Shown: positions 35,501 through 43,547 of the stretch, one piece after another
Position numbering within the stretch: position 1 is the stretch's first letter
Layout of the letters: each line of letters begins with the position of its first letter
Assembly: GCA_018242685.1 (NCBI GenBank)
Contig: JAFEBM010000033.1
Coordinates: forward strand, 62,001-126,000
DNA from: Nitrospira sp.
GTDB taxonomy: Bacteria; Nitrospirota; Nitrospiria; Nitrospirales; Nitrospiraceae
Length of the DNA stretch: 64,000 nucleotides
Reading direction: 5' to 3'
Translations under genes and position numbers: made by a program
The notes under the pieces: model-generated
What the model saw: only the letters and a program-made list of their open reading frames with translations
What the model was told of the DNA's origin: nothing
The model's database searches: none

Positions 35501-36041
35501 CAGCGAAACGTCGGCTGGAGTGCCGGTCAAAGGAGAAGATTTCTCTATCCGGTCCGTCGTGACCAAGAACACTCAACCGGAATTGTTGTGGACCATCGGC
35601 AATTACAATCTCGTGAAATTCGACGGCATGTTCTACGGGGTGCCTCATGGGGCCTATGTGGAATGGGATTCCGGTTTCGTCGCATCGGTTCCCGGCATGT
35701 TGGTCGGAGAGACGATCGGTGAAGTTGACGGGATGATCAGGACACTGCGCGGGGAAGCCGGGGAGATCTCTGTCGTTCCGGTCGGCGGCCGCTCCCACGC
35801 ATCCGGGTTCACGAAATCGCCCGTGTTACTTCGTGCTATGCCTGAGGAAGGCTATGACGTCATCTCCTATGAAGGTTGGATCTACGGTATGCCGCATGCC
35901 TTAGGCGCTATCGATCTGACCGAGATCGACGTCATCGAGATGCCGGGTGTCATTCGCGACGTATCCCGTGATGCCGTTGAAACTGAAATCCTCGCGTTGG
36001 GCCGACACAATAACAGGGCGTGTAGCACGGTCGAAGTATGA
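32559..36041 (+). CDS. 1160-residue B12-type radical SAM protein with up to four YNIV/YYG tags
   Basis: Order: unassigned N-terminal domain (1-150), cobalamin-binding-like Rossmann domain (about 165-380, VDCPSRNLSLMPNGLGYLNNAL, GLSIQGCNEAAAREVALG), radical SAM barrel with C426-x4-C431-x2-C434 (GCRWSRCTFCAERFYW) and LRFGIDAFSERTLRLQMKGY. After residue 700 the chain is low-complexity linker plus tags: 34893-35052 (HTILFYNGWYYGIPAALSN), a degenerate one near 35160-35240 (LRILQFGKTYIAVDRE), 35598-35757 (GNYNLVKFDGMFYGVPHG), 35850-36011 (GYDVISYEGWIYGMPHALG). Strong ribosome-binding site. Likely a radical methylation or rearrangement enzyme for glycan or lipid; substrate unknown. Confidence 0.82.
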   Translation: MTDTAVVLTLEKGHTTAKVEGTRVVFSPYQCFAFDNGPDDVACLRALGAHLMTLPGLALVGSKGLIDYLLQHVPGLDSRIVGTALYENIPEMQQLHGLATVRLGSLPRETRTAFLCETLAFPRMQMTKQLPQSVSVVDLTVLADVAPDVIPPRGWTPLPRNIYPIQIPEIQIRKDLDVAIVDCPSRNLSLMPNGLGYLNNALKKTAVSYQIIDLDIISYHRFHVHRLFDMGGRITLPGELVLPEDPWQAEHYDLWTATGGGASGPTGRNEVLEFFRPVIDETIAALVAARPKVLGLSIQGCNEAAAREVALGVKAQLPDITIVVGGFSCYNADVGRRAFPECDYMCIGEADLTAGPLLEALARGERPFNQPGVLSRFDTADYSYLPAPMIHNLDQIEFPKYEWCDLNVYRNFNDYQLTPIIASRGCRWSRCTFCAERFYWRIRTKENFADELEWLVGRGCHLFMFNESDLGGMPERVMEICDEIIRRGLHRKVKLTGQLRVNRKQNRAFFEKLREANFVALRFGIDAFSERTLRLQMKGYTADMITQNLKDCWEVGIFTEVNWVIGVPGETDQDVEEGIDLILKNRKYIGRLANINPLILVNGSVYWIDPASHGIVLKEPQEIMYEKYPRALPADQWHSTDPYIDAQVRKERFERIVLALHDAGFNVGAWANRVIEDVKFNRDKARTGSANGDAISAGEFEVAGGKDTENFLSLTEEERALEVAAQRSPLAEENQARTAKALPMYPAQDAQSPDAGKPLAEPPLFGVAGESPRMMRKMDTHTILFYNGWYYGIPAALSNVDVTSPESAAIAGILRYPTEEEVVAVIEESARWANSRGHYDDQKKQRASGSYMRVDSVGEMSEAAEVPGTLRILQFGKTYIAVDREVLKDPFGRRSSVERKSKSHGEGKRHLSVWRRMTELFPASFEEELRRLIRQERFNRGNGGYLSDMQLARMLPRAVAVAYVKEPLKRIMRSVTGRGTGSETSAGVPVKGEDFSIRSVVTKNTQPELLWTIGNYNLVKFDGMFYGVPHGAYVEWDSGFVASVPGMLVGETIGEVDGMIRTLRGEAGEISVVPVGGRSHASGFTKSPVLLRAMPEEGYDVISYEGWIYGMPHALGAIDLTEIDVIEMPGVIRDVSRDAVETEILALGRHNNRACSTVEV

Positions 36042-36910
36042 GGCTGTTTCAGAAATGTGTTTCTACTCCCGGCATCTTACAGAACCTGCACCCTGCTTCC
36101 TGGCGGGATCATCGTTTCGGTTTACCGCAAGACAGATGGGAGCGTCTTAAGGGAAGAAGTTTTTGGATAACCGGCGCCGGTACGGGATATGGAAGGTGCA
36201 TTGCGCTGGCCCTTGCCGCTGCTGGAGCTCGAGTCTTTATTTCCGGAAGACGAATTGAAAAATTGCGCGAGACAGTGGAGGAGGGGACGGCTCTTGGTAT
36301 CGATGTCAGCCGTTGTATTTCCGTTCCAGTGGATATTCGATCGGATGAGGATCTTGTCCGTGCGGTGCGAAGCATTCAACATGTTACCGCCAGCTTGTAT
36401 GGGTTGGTGAACAGCGCCGCCCTTCCGCAACCGCCGGGGACCGTGTTTCCGCTCACCGATCAAAGTGTGGCGAGTTGGACGGATCTCCTGGCGACGAATG
36501 TGACGGGACCATGGTTGACCTGTAGAGCGGCGATGCCGCTTTTGGGTAATGGAGAGGGATTCCGTATTCTCTTGCTGTCTTCCTTCGCGGGATGGGCCTC
36601 GACGCCGGGTTTCGGCTCATACAATATCAGTAAGTCGGCCCTCAACACGCTCGGGGCATCCCTTGCTGCCGAATGTGCCATGAAACATCCGGATAAGGAT
36701 ATTCAGATCAACGTATTGGTCCCGGGCGAGGCCCGCACCGAGATGAATCAGGGATCGACCGAAAGTCCTTACGCGGTGGTCAGTATGGTGCTCGTCCTCT
36801 TATCGCATCCGCCTGGCGGCCCCAACGGGTTTTTCTTCAATCGTGATGGGCGCCACCTCGCATTTGCTTATACTCAGGAATATCCGCAGCCGCTCTTGGA
36901 CGTACGCTAA
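36038..36910 (+). CDS. Short-chain dehydrogenase/reductase
   Basis: 290 residues. Cofactor motif FWITGAGTGYGRCIALALA (G-x3-G-x-G form), LYGLVNSAALPQP and the catalytic pair in SYNISKSAL (Y-x3-K). The first 40 residues precede the Rossmann fold. Start overlaps the radical SAM stop as ATGA and its own stop overlaps the next ATG as TAATG, so it belongs to the tagged operon although it has no tag. It might oxidise or reduce a sugar or acyl group; the substrate is not predictable. Confidence 0.82.
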   Translation: MRLFQKCVSTPGILQNLHPASWRDHRFGLPQDRWERLKGRSFWITGAGTGYGRCIALALAAAGARVFISGRRIEKLRETVEEGTALGIDVSRCISVPVDIRSDEDLVRAVRSIQHVTASLYGLVNSAALPQPPGTVFPLTDQSVASWTDLLATNVTGPWLTCRAAMPLLGNGEGFRILLLSSFAGWASTPGFGSYNISKSALNTLGASLAAECAMKHPDKDIQINVLVPGEARTEMNQGSTESPYAVVSMVLVLLSHPPGGPNGFFFNRDGRHLAFAYTQEYPQPLLDVR

Positions 36911-39138
36911 TGCGTCACTCCTTACACGTCGCGGTTCCTTGGAACCTTAGTCACTACATCCCGTTAGACGGGTTTCATCCGCTCTATCGGGCGTTGTTCG
37001 ATCATGTTCCGGATCATGTCGAACTTTACGCCTGGGATAACGTTCGGCTGTATCGCAAGTTTCGGGATGACGCTGCGGCGCGCAGGACAGTGATAGAGAA
37101 AGCAAAGTGGGAAAAACATCGTCATAATCGACTTGATCGGAGTTGTATTGCAAAGACGTATCAGGAGTATTTCTGGCCTCCTGATCACGTTCTGACGACC
37201 GCTCTCGAGGGGGATCTGGAATTTCATCATACCGCTCCATTCCCATCCCTCACACGACCGTTTGTCTTTCACTGCGAGTCGTTCGCGTCGGTCTTGTTCC
37301 CGTTTGCTCAACAAGGGAGCGGCAGCATTGAAAACTATGAGGAACTCAAGGAACATTATAGAAGCATTTTCTCGCATCCTCTGTGCCTTGGAATCTTTTC
37401 CCATGTGCCGGACACGCTGCATGCGCTTCGCCTGTTCTTGTCCGACTCGACCATCGACGGGAAGTTGTTTTCCTCAAGGACGGGATTAAGCGCCGATCCA
37501 TTATTTCTGCATGAACCGGAGCGAAAGCCGTCGATTTCCAGGCCGCGGTTCTTGTTTGTCAACTCCGCCAACCAGAATCCGGTGAATTTCTTTCGTCGAG
37601 GTGGGCATCTCGTCTTGCGTTTCTGGAAGGAGATGGTTGCCGGTGGTCGAGACGGCCTTCTTCTGCTTCGTTGCGCGATGCCGGATGACAGCGAGTTGCG
37701 TGATTATGGCGTTGATGTGTCCTGGATCAAAGGCGAGATCGGCCGAAGTATCGTCTGGGATCAAGGCTATCTGGCCGGTCATGAAATACAGTCCTTAATG
37801 ACCGAGGCGCATTTTTTCCTGCTTCCCAGTGTGGCGCTGCATTCTGTCTCGATTATGGAGGCAATGAGGGCGGGAGCGATTCCAGTCGTGTCTGATATCG
37901 TGGGCACCTCAGTGTACGTCACTGATGAGGAGAATGGGATCGTCTTGTACGGTGTACGTGAGAAAGTTTGCCCCAAAGACGGGGGAACGGACTGTGTGCT
38001 GGACCGATATAGCCGATGGCCGGAACTGGACAGCCTTCTTGTCGAGCAAATGACAAGCCGTGTGTGTGCTTTGCTGGACGAGCCCGACGTCTATTGGGAC
38101 TTGCATAGGCGTGCGCTTTCCCATGCAAAGGAACGATTTTCAGGGCAGCGTTTTGCCCTGGACTTCTGGAGCGTCGTCTCGGACCTCTACGCGCAATCCA
38201 GAGCAGCGTCCATTGCCGGAGAGGCCGGTTCCGATCGCCCGGACCGTTCCTTGAACGAGTGTACGATTCAGAGTGACGGCTGGGCGCGAGTGTTTGAGAG
38301 TCCCCCACAACCGATGTTACGAATTAAGACAGAGTTCGGCATGGTATGGGAATTGGGTGGTGCCATGATCCGGACGTATGGGAATCCTCGCATCGAGCTG
38401 AATGACTGGTCAGCATTGGCCCAGTACTATAAGCCAAATGCTCCACCGGTGACGTATGCCACTACCTTGGAAGAATTGGAAGGAACATACCTTCATCCGC
38501 TCGGAGGGCGCCGCGAAGGAGTGTGGCGCAGGGTGGTTCGATGGATTTCCAAAACACTCATGCCGTTTCCCGCCTTCTATCGCTATGCCGCCCGGCTTCT
38601 TGCGGTGTATCGTCGGCATGGAGGGTTCAGGTTTGCCAAGCCCAAGACAGAACCGGAGATCGAACTCGTCCGTCAGGGAGTAACCGGGTATAACATTATT
38701 CGTCATCGTGATCGATACTATGCCATTCTTCAGCGCGAAGGGGAGTTTTCTCCGAAGAAGGCCGAGGCCGGCGGCTATTCGTCGTGTTATCGAGGGCATT
38801 CTGTTGATGACGTGCTCCGAAGTATCGCCGCAAGTATTCCGGCATCGCGGTCGTTCGTCCGTGAAGAAGGCGCTGAACCTGTCGAGGTCATCGTGGAGGG
38901 GTTTCATCATTTCAACATCGTCCGTCAAGGCAAGAAATTTTACGCCTTCTTGCAAAACGAAAGCGAATCGGCACGATCGAAATTACTTTCGAAACAATAT
39001 GCCCCCTCTTTTTCAGGTCTCTCGCTCGAAGAAGTTCAGCGCCAAATTCTGAATGCCCTCACTGCCGAGTCGGCATGGCTCCAAGGCTGGGAGAATCCCG
39101 TCGATTCTATCGAAGCGTCGAGGCGAGGCACCCGCTGA
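36910..39138 (+). CDS. GT4-like glycosyltransferase with two C-terminal YNIV/YYG tags
   Basis: 742 residues. Residues about 1-420 form a GT-B type transferase; the donor site reads FFLLPSVALHSVSIMEAMRAGAIPVVSD, as in GT4. About 150 residues of unassigned linker follow, with a possible amphipathic or membrane-proximal stretch near 545-570 (WRRVVRWISKTLMPFPAF). Tags: 38686-38842 (GYNIIRHRDRYYAILQ) and 38902-39064 (HFNIVRQGKKFYAFLQ); these keep the N-I-V/F-Y core but lack the G-x-x-D-L part. The next gene starts inside its 3' end. Confidence 0.8.
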   Translation: MRHSLHVAVPWNLSHYIPLDGFHPLYRALFDHVPDHVELYAWDNVRLYRKFRDDAAARRTVIEKAKWEKHRHNRLDRSCIAKTYQEYFWPPDHVLTTALEGDLEFHHTAPFPSLTRPFVFHCESFASVLFPFAQQGSGSIENYEELKEHYRSIFSHPLCLGIFSHVPDTLHALRLFLSDSTIDGKLFSSRTGLSADPLFLHEPERKPSISRPRFLFVNSANQNPVNFFRRGGHLVLRFWKEMVAGGRDGLLLLRCAMPDDSELRDYGVDVSWIKGEIGRSIVWDQGYLAGHEIQSLMTEAHFFLLPSVALHSVSIMEAMRAGAIPVVSDIVGTSVYVTDEENGIVLYGVREKVCPKDGGTDCVLDRYSRWPELDSLLVEQMTSRVCALLDEPDVYWDLHRRALSHAKERFSGQRFALDFWSVVSDLYAQSRAASIAGEAGSDRPDRSLNECTIQSDGWARVFESPPQPMLRIKTEFGMVWELGGAMIRTYGNPRIELNDWSALAQYYKPNAPPVTYATTLEELEGTYLHPLGGRREGVWRRVVRWISKTLMPFPAFYRYAARLLAVYRRHGGFRFAKPKTEPEIELVRQGVTGYNIIRHRDRYYAILQREGEFSPKKAEAGGYSSCYRGHSVDDVLRSIAASIPASRSFVREEGAEPVEVIVEGFHHFNIVRQGKKFYAFLQNESESARSKLLSKQYAPSFSGLSLEEVQRQILNALTAESAWLQGWENPVDSIEASRRGTR

Positions 39139-40100
39139 AGAAGCCCGCAATCCATTGTTGGATCTACAATCATCAATTGTATGGGATTGGTGACCAAGTA
39201 AGCTTTGCGGTCACTGCGTTCCGACAACACGGCTATCCGGTTTCCGTTGGGAGACAGCCACGCCGTTCGTCTCTGAATGTCGTCATTGAAGGATTCCCCT
39301 CGGAAAGCAGTAGGGATGTGTTGCTGAATTTTTGCCGATCATCACGGAAACGAGTCGCAGTGATCATGACCGAGCATTTGGATTTCCAACATGGCCAGGT
39401 CTATTTCCACGGCGCCCCCCTTGGGAGTCACAACGATTACATGCATTCTTCCACGATCCTGACGCGGATGAAGCATCTGTTGGAGTGCTTGCCCTATCTC
39501 CGTTGTTTCTTCGTCTTGGGCGACTTGCCTGAGTTACGTAATATCTCGACGCTTGTGCCTGGTGTGGATGTGCGCGCCATTCCATTTCCCTCCCTAAGCG
39601 ACGGCCCACGCGAAGCTGTTGGAACGTCTTGTGATGCCGTTCACGATCTTGTGTTTACCGGAGCCATGACGGAATACCGTGCCCGGCTTCTTTCTCTGTT
39701 AGAGGCGGAAGGACTGTCGGTCATGTGTCCGAGGAAATTCGTCTCGAGGAATCGCCGGAACGCCCTCAATCGATCGGGGAAAGTGATTGTGAACATTCCT
39801 CAGCGTGGAGGTTGGCGATGGCTGTCATTAATGCGAATTATCGCCGGACTCCAAACCGGCCGAGCCACGGTCTCGCTGGGAACCCATGATGCCTCTCATA
39901 TCGCGTCCTGCTGTACACAGTTGGATATTCGGGACCATGATTGGGTGAGTAAGGTGAAACAGTGCGTCGATGACTGGAAGTCGCTCTATTTTAGAGACCT
40001 TATAAGCTATGCCGCCATGACGCAGAAGTTTGGGCGGGAGAAAGCATTTCCGCATGATGTCTTCGAATACTGGGGTGTCACAGATAGAGTTTGCAGTTGA
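39075..40100 (+). CDS. Putative glycosyltransferase or glycan-processing protein of unknown family
   Basis: 341 residues. I do not recognise a family with certainty. The pattern (HCWIYNHQLYGIGDQVSFAV at the start, IMTEHLDF, LVFTGAMTEYRARLLSLLEAEGL, then VNIPQRGGWRWLSLMRIIAGLQTGRATVSL) resembles the GT-B arrangement of CgeB-like transferases. The ATG at 39075 overlaps the preceding gene by 64 bases; TTG 39177 is an alternative but would remove the first strand. No tag. After it, 40101-40320 is a 220-base gap with no recognised feature. Confidence 0.5.
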   Translation: MAPRLGESRRFYRSVEARHPLKKPAIHCWIYNHQLYGIGDQVSFAVTAFRQHGYPVSVGRQPRRSSLNVVIEGFPSESSRDVLLNFCRSSRKRVAVIMTEHLDFQHGQVYFHGAPLGSHNDYMHSSTILTRMKHLLECLPYLRCFFVLGDLPELRNISTLVPGVDVRAIPFPSLSDGPREAVGTSCDAVHDLVFTGAMTEYRARLLSLLEAEGLSVMCPRKFVSRNRRNALNRSGKVIVNIPQRGGWRWLSLMRIIAGLQTGRATVSLGTHDASHIASCCTQLDIRDHDWVSKVKQCVDDWKSLYFRDLISYAAMTQKFGREKAFPHDVFEYWGVTDRVCS

Positions 40101-40320
40101 GAAGGAGTTGCCATCCAGCCGTCCAGGCTATCAAGCGTTATTCAACATTTTAGCGCGACAATCAACTCAGGTGGTTTGATCGACGGGGAGCGCTACAATC
40201 AGTTCCTAAGTTAGTATCGCATCGTCCCATTGGTGCTGTTCTAGTTGCTCCAACGCGAAGGGTTTTAAACATGGCCGCTTCCGTTGATGCCACGTTACCA
40301 TCCACAAAGGCGATAATAAT

Positions 40321-41733
40321 TTGGGCTCGCTTAGATTGATTCTGGCTCTATCGGTATTTTTTTGGCATATACCCGGCCATCCTTTTCGCTTGGTTCATGG
40401 AGGCATTGCCGTTGAGTCATTCTTCATGATATCCGGATTCTACATGGCGCTCGTTATTAATGAAAAATACTCGAAGCTTCCTCACTCCTCGTGGATTTCC
40501 ACGTTTTACCAAAGTCGCATATTGCGATTGGCGCCGATATATTTTGTTATTTGCCTGGTCGAAGGCCTTTTGTATATGCGCAGCAACACGCCGAATATAT
40601 TCTCAGGCAATGATCTGACCCCACAGGCAAGATCGGCGCTATTCTTCATGAATTTCTTCATATTCGGACAGGACATGTGGCAAACAATCCTGTCTCATTC
40701 CGCCACCAACATTCCAAACTCCTTTATTCAATCAGCGGTAAATTTTTTCGGCAAGAGCGCTCTTGAACAAATCTATGTCTACATCGGTCAAGCATGGTCG
40801 CTTGGAATCGAGTTGATTTTTTATGCAATGGCTCCATTTGTCGTGATGTCTAAGAAAAGGGTCCTCGCCCTCTTCATTGCTTGCCTGCTTATTCGATTCT
40901 ACTTCGTAGAACACGCCGCTCTATTCCCCAATGCCCCATGGCGTTCCCGTTTTTTCGCAAGCAATATGACCTTTTTCTTTTTGGGAACCATGAGCTATTG
41001 GATTTATGCCCGGGCTGTACGTTTCGAGCATGCCAAGACCGTTGGTCGCATGGTGGCCATATTAGGAATGTGTTCCTTGATTGGTAGTGTGTATTTCGCT
41101 GGAGGCATGTTTCTTTTTGATGGCCCTGAAGATTACGACCAGATCAGGTTATGGATCTTTTATCTTTTGTTTACAGCCGGAATGCCGTTCCTGTTTATCC
41201 TGACGAAGGACATCAAGTGGGACAGCTATATAGGCGAAATATCTTATCCGTTATATTTGGTCCATGGATTTATCATTGGATCGCTGAACTATTTGCGTTT
41301 CAGCCCATCTGTTAAGCTTGCCCTCATCATCGCAGCTACACTGGCAGTATCGACTGCCTTATTCGTATTTGTTGATCGTCCAGTAGACCGCTTTCGACAT
41401 AAATTGACGGCTTCGCCTAAAACCATAGGCGGGCGTTCATCACTGTATAGGAGCATTAGATATTCTCTTTCTGCTGTACCCGTCTTGCTGTTTCTACTTG
41501 TCCTATTCCGGCCTACTACTGAAGCCAGTCCCGTGCCGCATTTAGTTAAAGAGGTTGGGCGCTATAACATTGTGGCCTTTAACGGGAAATTTTATGGCAT
41601 TCCACAGGGCATAGCGGTTAATTGGCAAAAGGATGATTTGCTTGCCATTCGTGGAATGCTTGTCAGTGCCACCGCAGAAAACACAGAACAATTAATTGTG
41701 ACATCGCTCAAGACTATTCAAAATACCCCTTAA
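40321..41733 (+). CDS. Acyltransferase-3 family O-acyltransferase with C-terminal YNIV/YYG tag (one copy)
   Basis: 470 residues. It has the family start LRLILALSVFFWHIPG and GGIAVESFFMISGFYMAL, ten or so membrane helices and SYPLYLVHGFIIGSL near the end, as in OafA/NodX-type O-acetyltransferases. After the last helix comes a tag copy (41557-41724): GRYNIVAFNGKFYGIPQGI. This shows the tag on a membrane protein, so the tag would be at the C-terminal side of the last helix. The start is uncertain: TTG 40321 has aaagg ten bases upstream and no ATG lies in frame before it. Sampled line 40501 is 25 of 60 G/C, lower than neighbours. Confidence 0.82.
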   Translation: MGSLRLILALSVFFWHIPGHPFRLVHGGIAVESFFMISGFYMALVINEKYSKLPHSSWISTFYQSRILRLAPIYFVICLVEGLLYMRSNTPNIFSGNDLTPQARSALFFMNFFIFGQDMWQTILSHSATNIPNSFIQSAVNFFGKSALEQIYVYIGQAWSLGIELIFYAMAPFVVMSKKRVLALFIACLLIRFYFVEHAALFPNAPWRSRFFASNMTFFFLGTMSYWIYARAVRFEHAKTVGRMVAILGMCSLIGSVYFAGGMFLFDGPEDYDQIRLWIFYLLFTAGMPFLFILTKDIKWDSYIGEISYPLYLVHGFIIGSLNYLRFSPSVKLALIIAATLAVSTALFVFVDRPVDRFRHKLTASPKTIGGRSSLYRSIRYSLSAVPVLLFLLVLFRPTTEASPVPHLVKEVGRYNIVAFNGKFYGIPQGIAVNWQKDDLLAIRGMLVSATAENTEQLIVTSLKTIQNTP

Positions 41734-41735
41734 TT

Positions 41736-41948
41736 ATGAGTTTAGCGGCCCGCAGAGAGCTTGCGACGGGGATTCTGAGGAACAAGGAGATGGCGATGGC
41801 ATCCGAATCAGGACAACCTATTGAGCGGTGGATGGCGAAGCAGGAGCTGAAGGCCTCCGATGTGAAACTGCTGAAAGAATTGGAGTATGAGAATAGCCGA
41901 TCTGGCATACCCCGCCTTGGTTGGCTGTCTGCGGATCAGCCTTCATAG
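41736..41948 (+). pseudogene. Remnant of an IS3-family OrfA (transposase helix-turn-helix subunit)
   Basis: A 70-codon frame whose middle, RWMAKQELKASDVKLLKELE, followed by YENSR, resembles the end of IS3-family OrfA (typical pattern RW...L-K-x-x-D-x-x-x-L-K-E-L-E-x-E-N-x-R). No OrfB or terminal repeats follow; the frame runs into a methyltransferase gene in another frame. Most likely a decayed insertion at the end of the tagged operon. Similarity is judged by eye and short. Confidence 0.45.
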
Positions 41949-42729
41949 TGTCAATTCTCATCGCGTGAGACAACTTTTCCGCAACAGCGCGATCGTGCGG
42001 TGGGGCGCAGCGTTTCTTGGTCCTCACTGCCTTACCAGCCTTGGAGCATTGCCTCGCTACTTCGTGGAATGGAAAACTTACAATAAGCAGGCCGCCACAC
42101 CACAGATCTCCTTCCGAGATTCGTATCCCTGCCTTGCTGATCGTACCGTGGCCACGCCGTTCGATCCGCACTATTTCTTTCAGGCTGCGTGGCTCGCACG
42201 CCGATTGCATGAGAATCGGCCCTCTCTCCATGTCGATGTCGGGTCCAGCGCGATGATGATCAATGTGTTGAGTGCCAATGTAAAAACCGTATTTGTCGAC
42301 TATCGTCCTCTCCGCGCGCGCCTGTCTAATCTCAGTTCCCTTGCCGGCGATATCGTGCGGTTGCCCTTTCAAGACGGCAGCATCGCTTCATTGTCATGCC
42401 TTCATGTCCTCGAACATGTAGGACTTGGTCGTTATGGCGACCCCATCAATCCGGAGGGAAGCCGTTTGGCTGCTGCGGAGCTCCAGCGCGTCTTGAAGCC
42501 CGGCGGGAGGCTCTTCCTCTCGGTGCCGGTCGGCCGCGAGCGGGTCTGTTTCAATGCGCATCGAGTATTTTCGTCGAGTACTGTCAGAGATTTCTTCCAC
42601 GAACTCCGGCTCAAGACCTTTTCTCTTGTTGACGATGCCGGACGGTTCAGTGAGGAGGTTCCGCCGGAAGCCGCCGCTGCTCTCGAATATGGATGCGGTC
42701 TGTTCGAATTCGTGAAGGCACGTGAGTAA
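41887..42729 (+). CDS. DUF268-like SAM-dependent methyltransferase
   Basis: Up to 280 residues. The sequence YPCLADRTVATPFDPHYFFQAAWLARRL, then HVDVGSSAMMINVLSA and CLHVLEHVGLGRYGDPINPEG are typical of the DUF268 branch of methyltransferases. The N terminus may begin instead at GTG 41965, because the first 26 codons overlap the IS3 remnant and lack family similarity. The stop overlaps the following gene's GTG start. The modified glycan position is unknown. Confidence 0.75.
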   Translation: MRIADLAYPALVGCLRISLHSVNSHRVRQLFRNSAIVRWGAAFLGPHCLTSLGALPRYFVEWKTYNKQAATPQISFRDSYPCLADRTVATPFDPHYFFQAAWLARRLHENRPSLHVDVGSSAMMINVLSANVKTVFVDYRPLRARLSNLSSLAGDIVRLPFQDGSIASLSCLHVLEHVGLGRYGDPINPEGSRLAAAELQRVLKPGGRLFLSVPVGRERVCFNAHRVFSSSTVRDFFHELRLKTFSLVDDAGRFSEEVPPEAAAALEYGCGLFEFVKARE

Positions 42730-43477
42730 CGGTCTACGGGCTTGGCTGGCTCAGAGCGAACTGTTTGCATTCAACGTGGTGCGGCGCGACCGTTGGATTG
42801 CGCAACAGGCGTCGCTCGTGCCGAGTGGGACGAGAGTGCTGGATGTCGGCGCCGGCTCTTGTCCCTATCGCGCGTTGTTCGCACACTGCGACTATCGCAC
42901 TCAGGACCTCGCGCCGTTGCGGGGCGATCAGCTTCGATATGGCGGTTATGGGGTGATTGACTTCGTGTCGGATGTGACGGCCATCCCGGTTCCAGACGGC
43001 AGCTTTGGGATGGTGCTCTGTACGGAGGTGCTGGAGCATCATCCCGAGCCGATCCGTGTGGTGTCTGAATTGGCGAGAATTCTTCAACCCGGAGGAACGT
43101 TGATTCTGACAGCCCCATTGGGATCAGGAATTCATCAAGAGCCGTACCATTACTATGGGGGGTATACACCCTGGTGGTACGAGCGTTTTTTAAGAGCGGC
43201 CGGCTTTGAGGAAATCCATATTGAACCGAACGAAGGGTCGTTTCGATTTTTTGGACAGGAATCCATACGGTTCATACAAACGACCAGCCCGTGGAGTACA
43301 AGTCTACCGGTAGGGATCAGGCTGCTGTGGCTTCCGATGTGGATCGTGCTCTTTCCGATCCTCGGATTGATCGTCCCTATATTCTGTAAATGGCTGGATA
43401 GGTTCGACCGCGAGCGACGTTTTACAGTCGGCTACCATGTGACGGCGCGACGGGCTACTACGGCCCATTCACCGTAA
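42722..43477 (+). CDS. Class I SAM methyltransferase with C-terminal membrane segment
   Basis: 251 residues. AdoMet motifs RVLDVGAGSCPYRALF, VTAIPVPDGSFGMVLCTEVLEHHPEP and ILQPGGTLILTAPLG. Residues about 200-225 (LWLPMWIVLFPILGLIVPIF) form a hydrophobic helix, so the protein is probably membrane-attached, as expected for methylation of a lipid-linked glycan. GTG start overlaps the preceding stop. Confidence 0.82.
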   Translation: MSNGLRAWLAQSELFAFNVVRRDRWIAQQASLVPSGTRVLDVGAGSCPYRALFAHCDYRTQDLAPLRGDQLRYGGYGVIDFVSDVTAIPVPDGSFGMVLCTEVLEHHPEPIRVVSELARILQPGGTLILTAPLGSGIHQEPYHYYGGYTPWWYERFLRAAGFEEIHIEPNEGSFRFFGQESIRFIQTTSPWSTSLPVGIRLLWLPMWIVLFPILGLIVPIFCKWLDRFDRERRFTVGYHVTARRATTAHSP

Positions 43478-43547
43478 AAGTCTTCGACGTCCTTGGGAAT
43501 CCGGATACGGTTGTGAGGTGGTCAAATGAATATGAGGAAGAGGGGTT

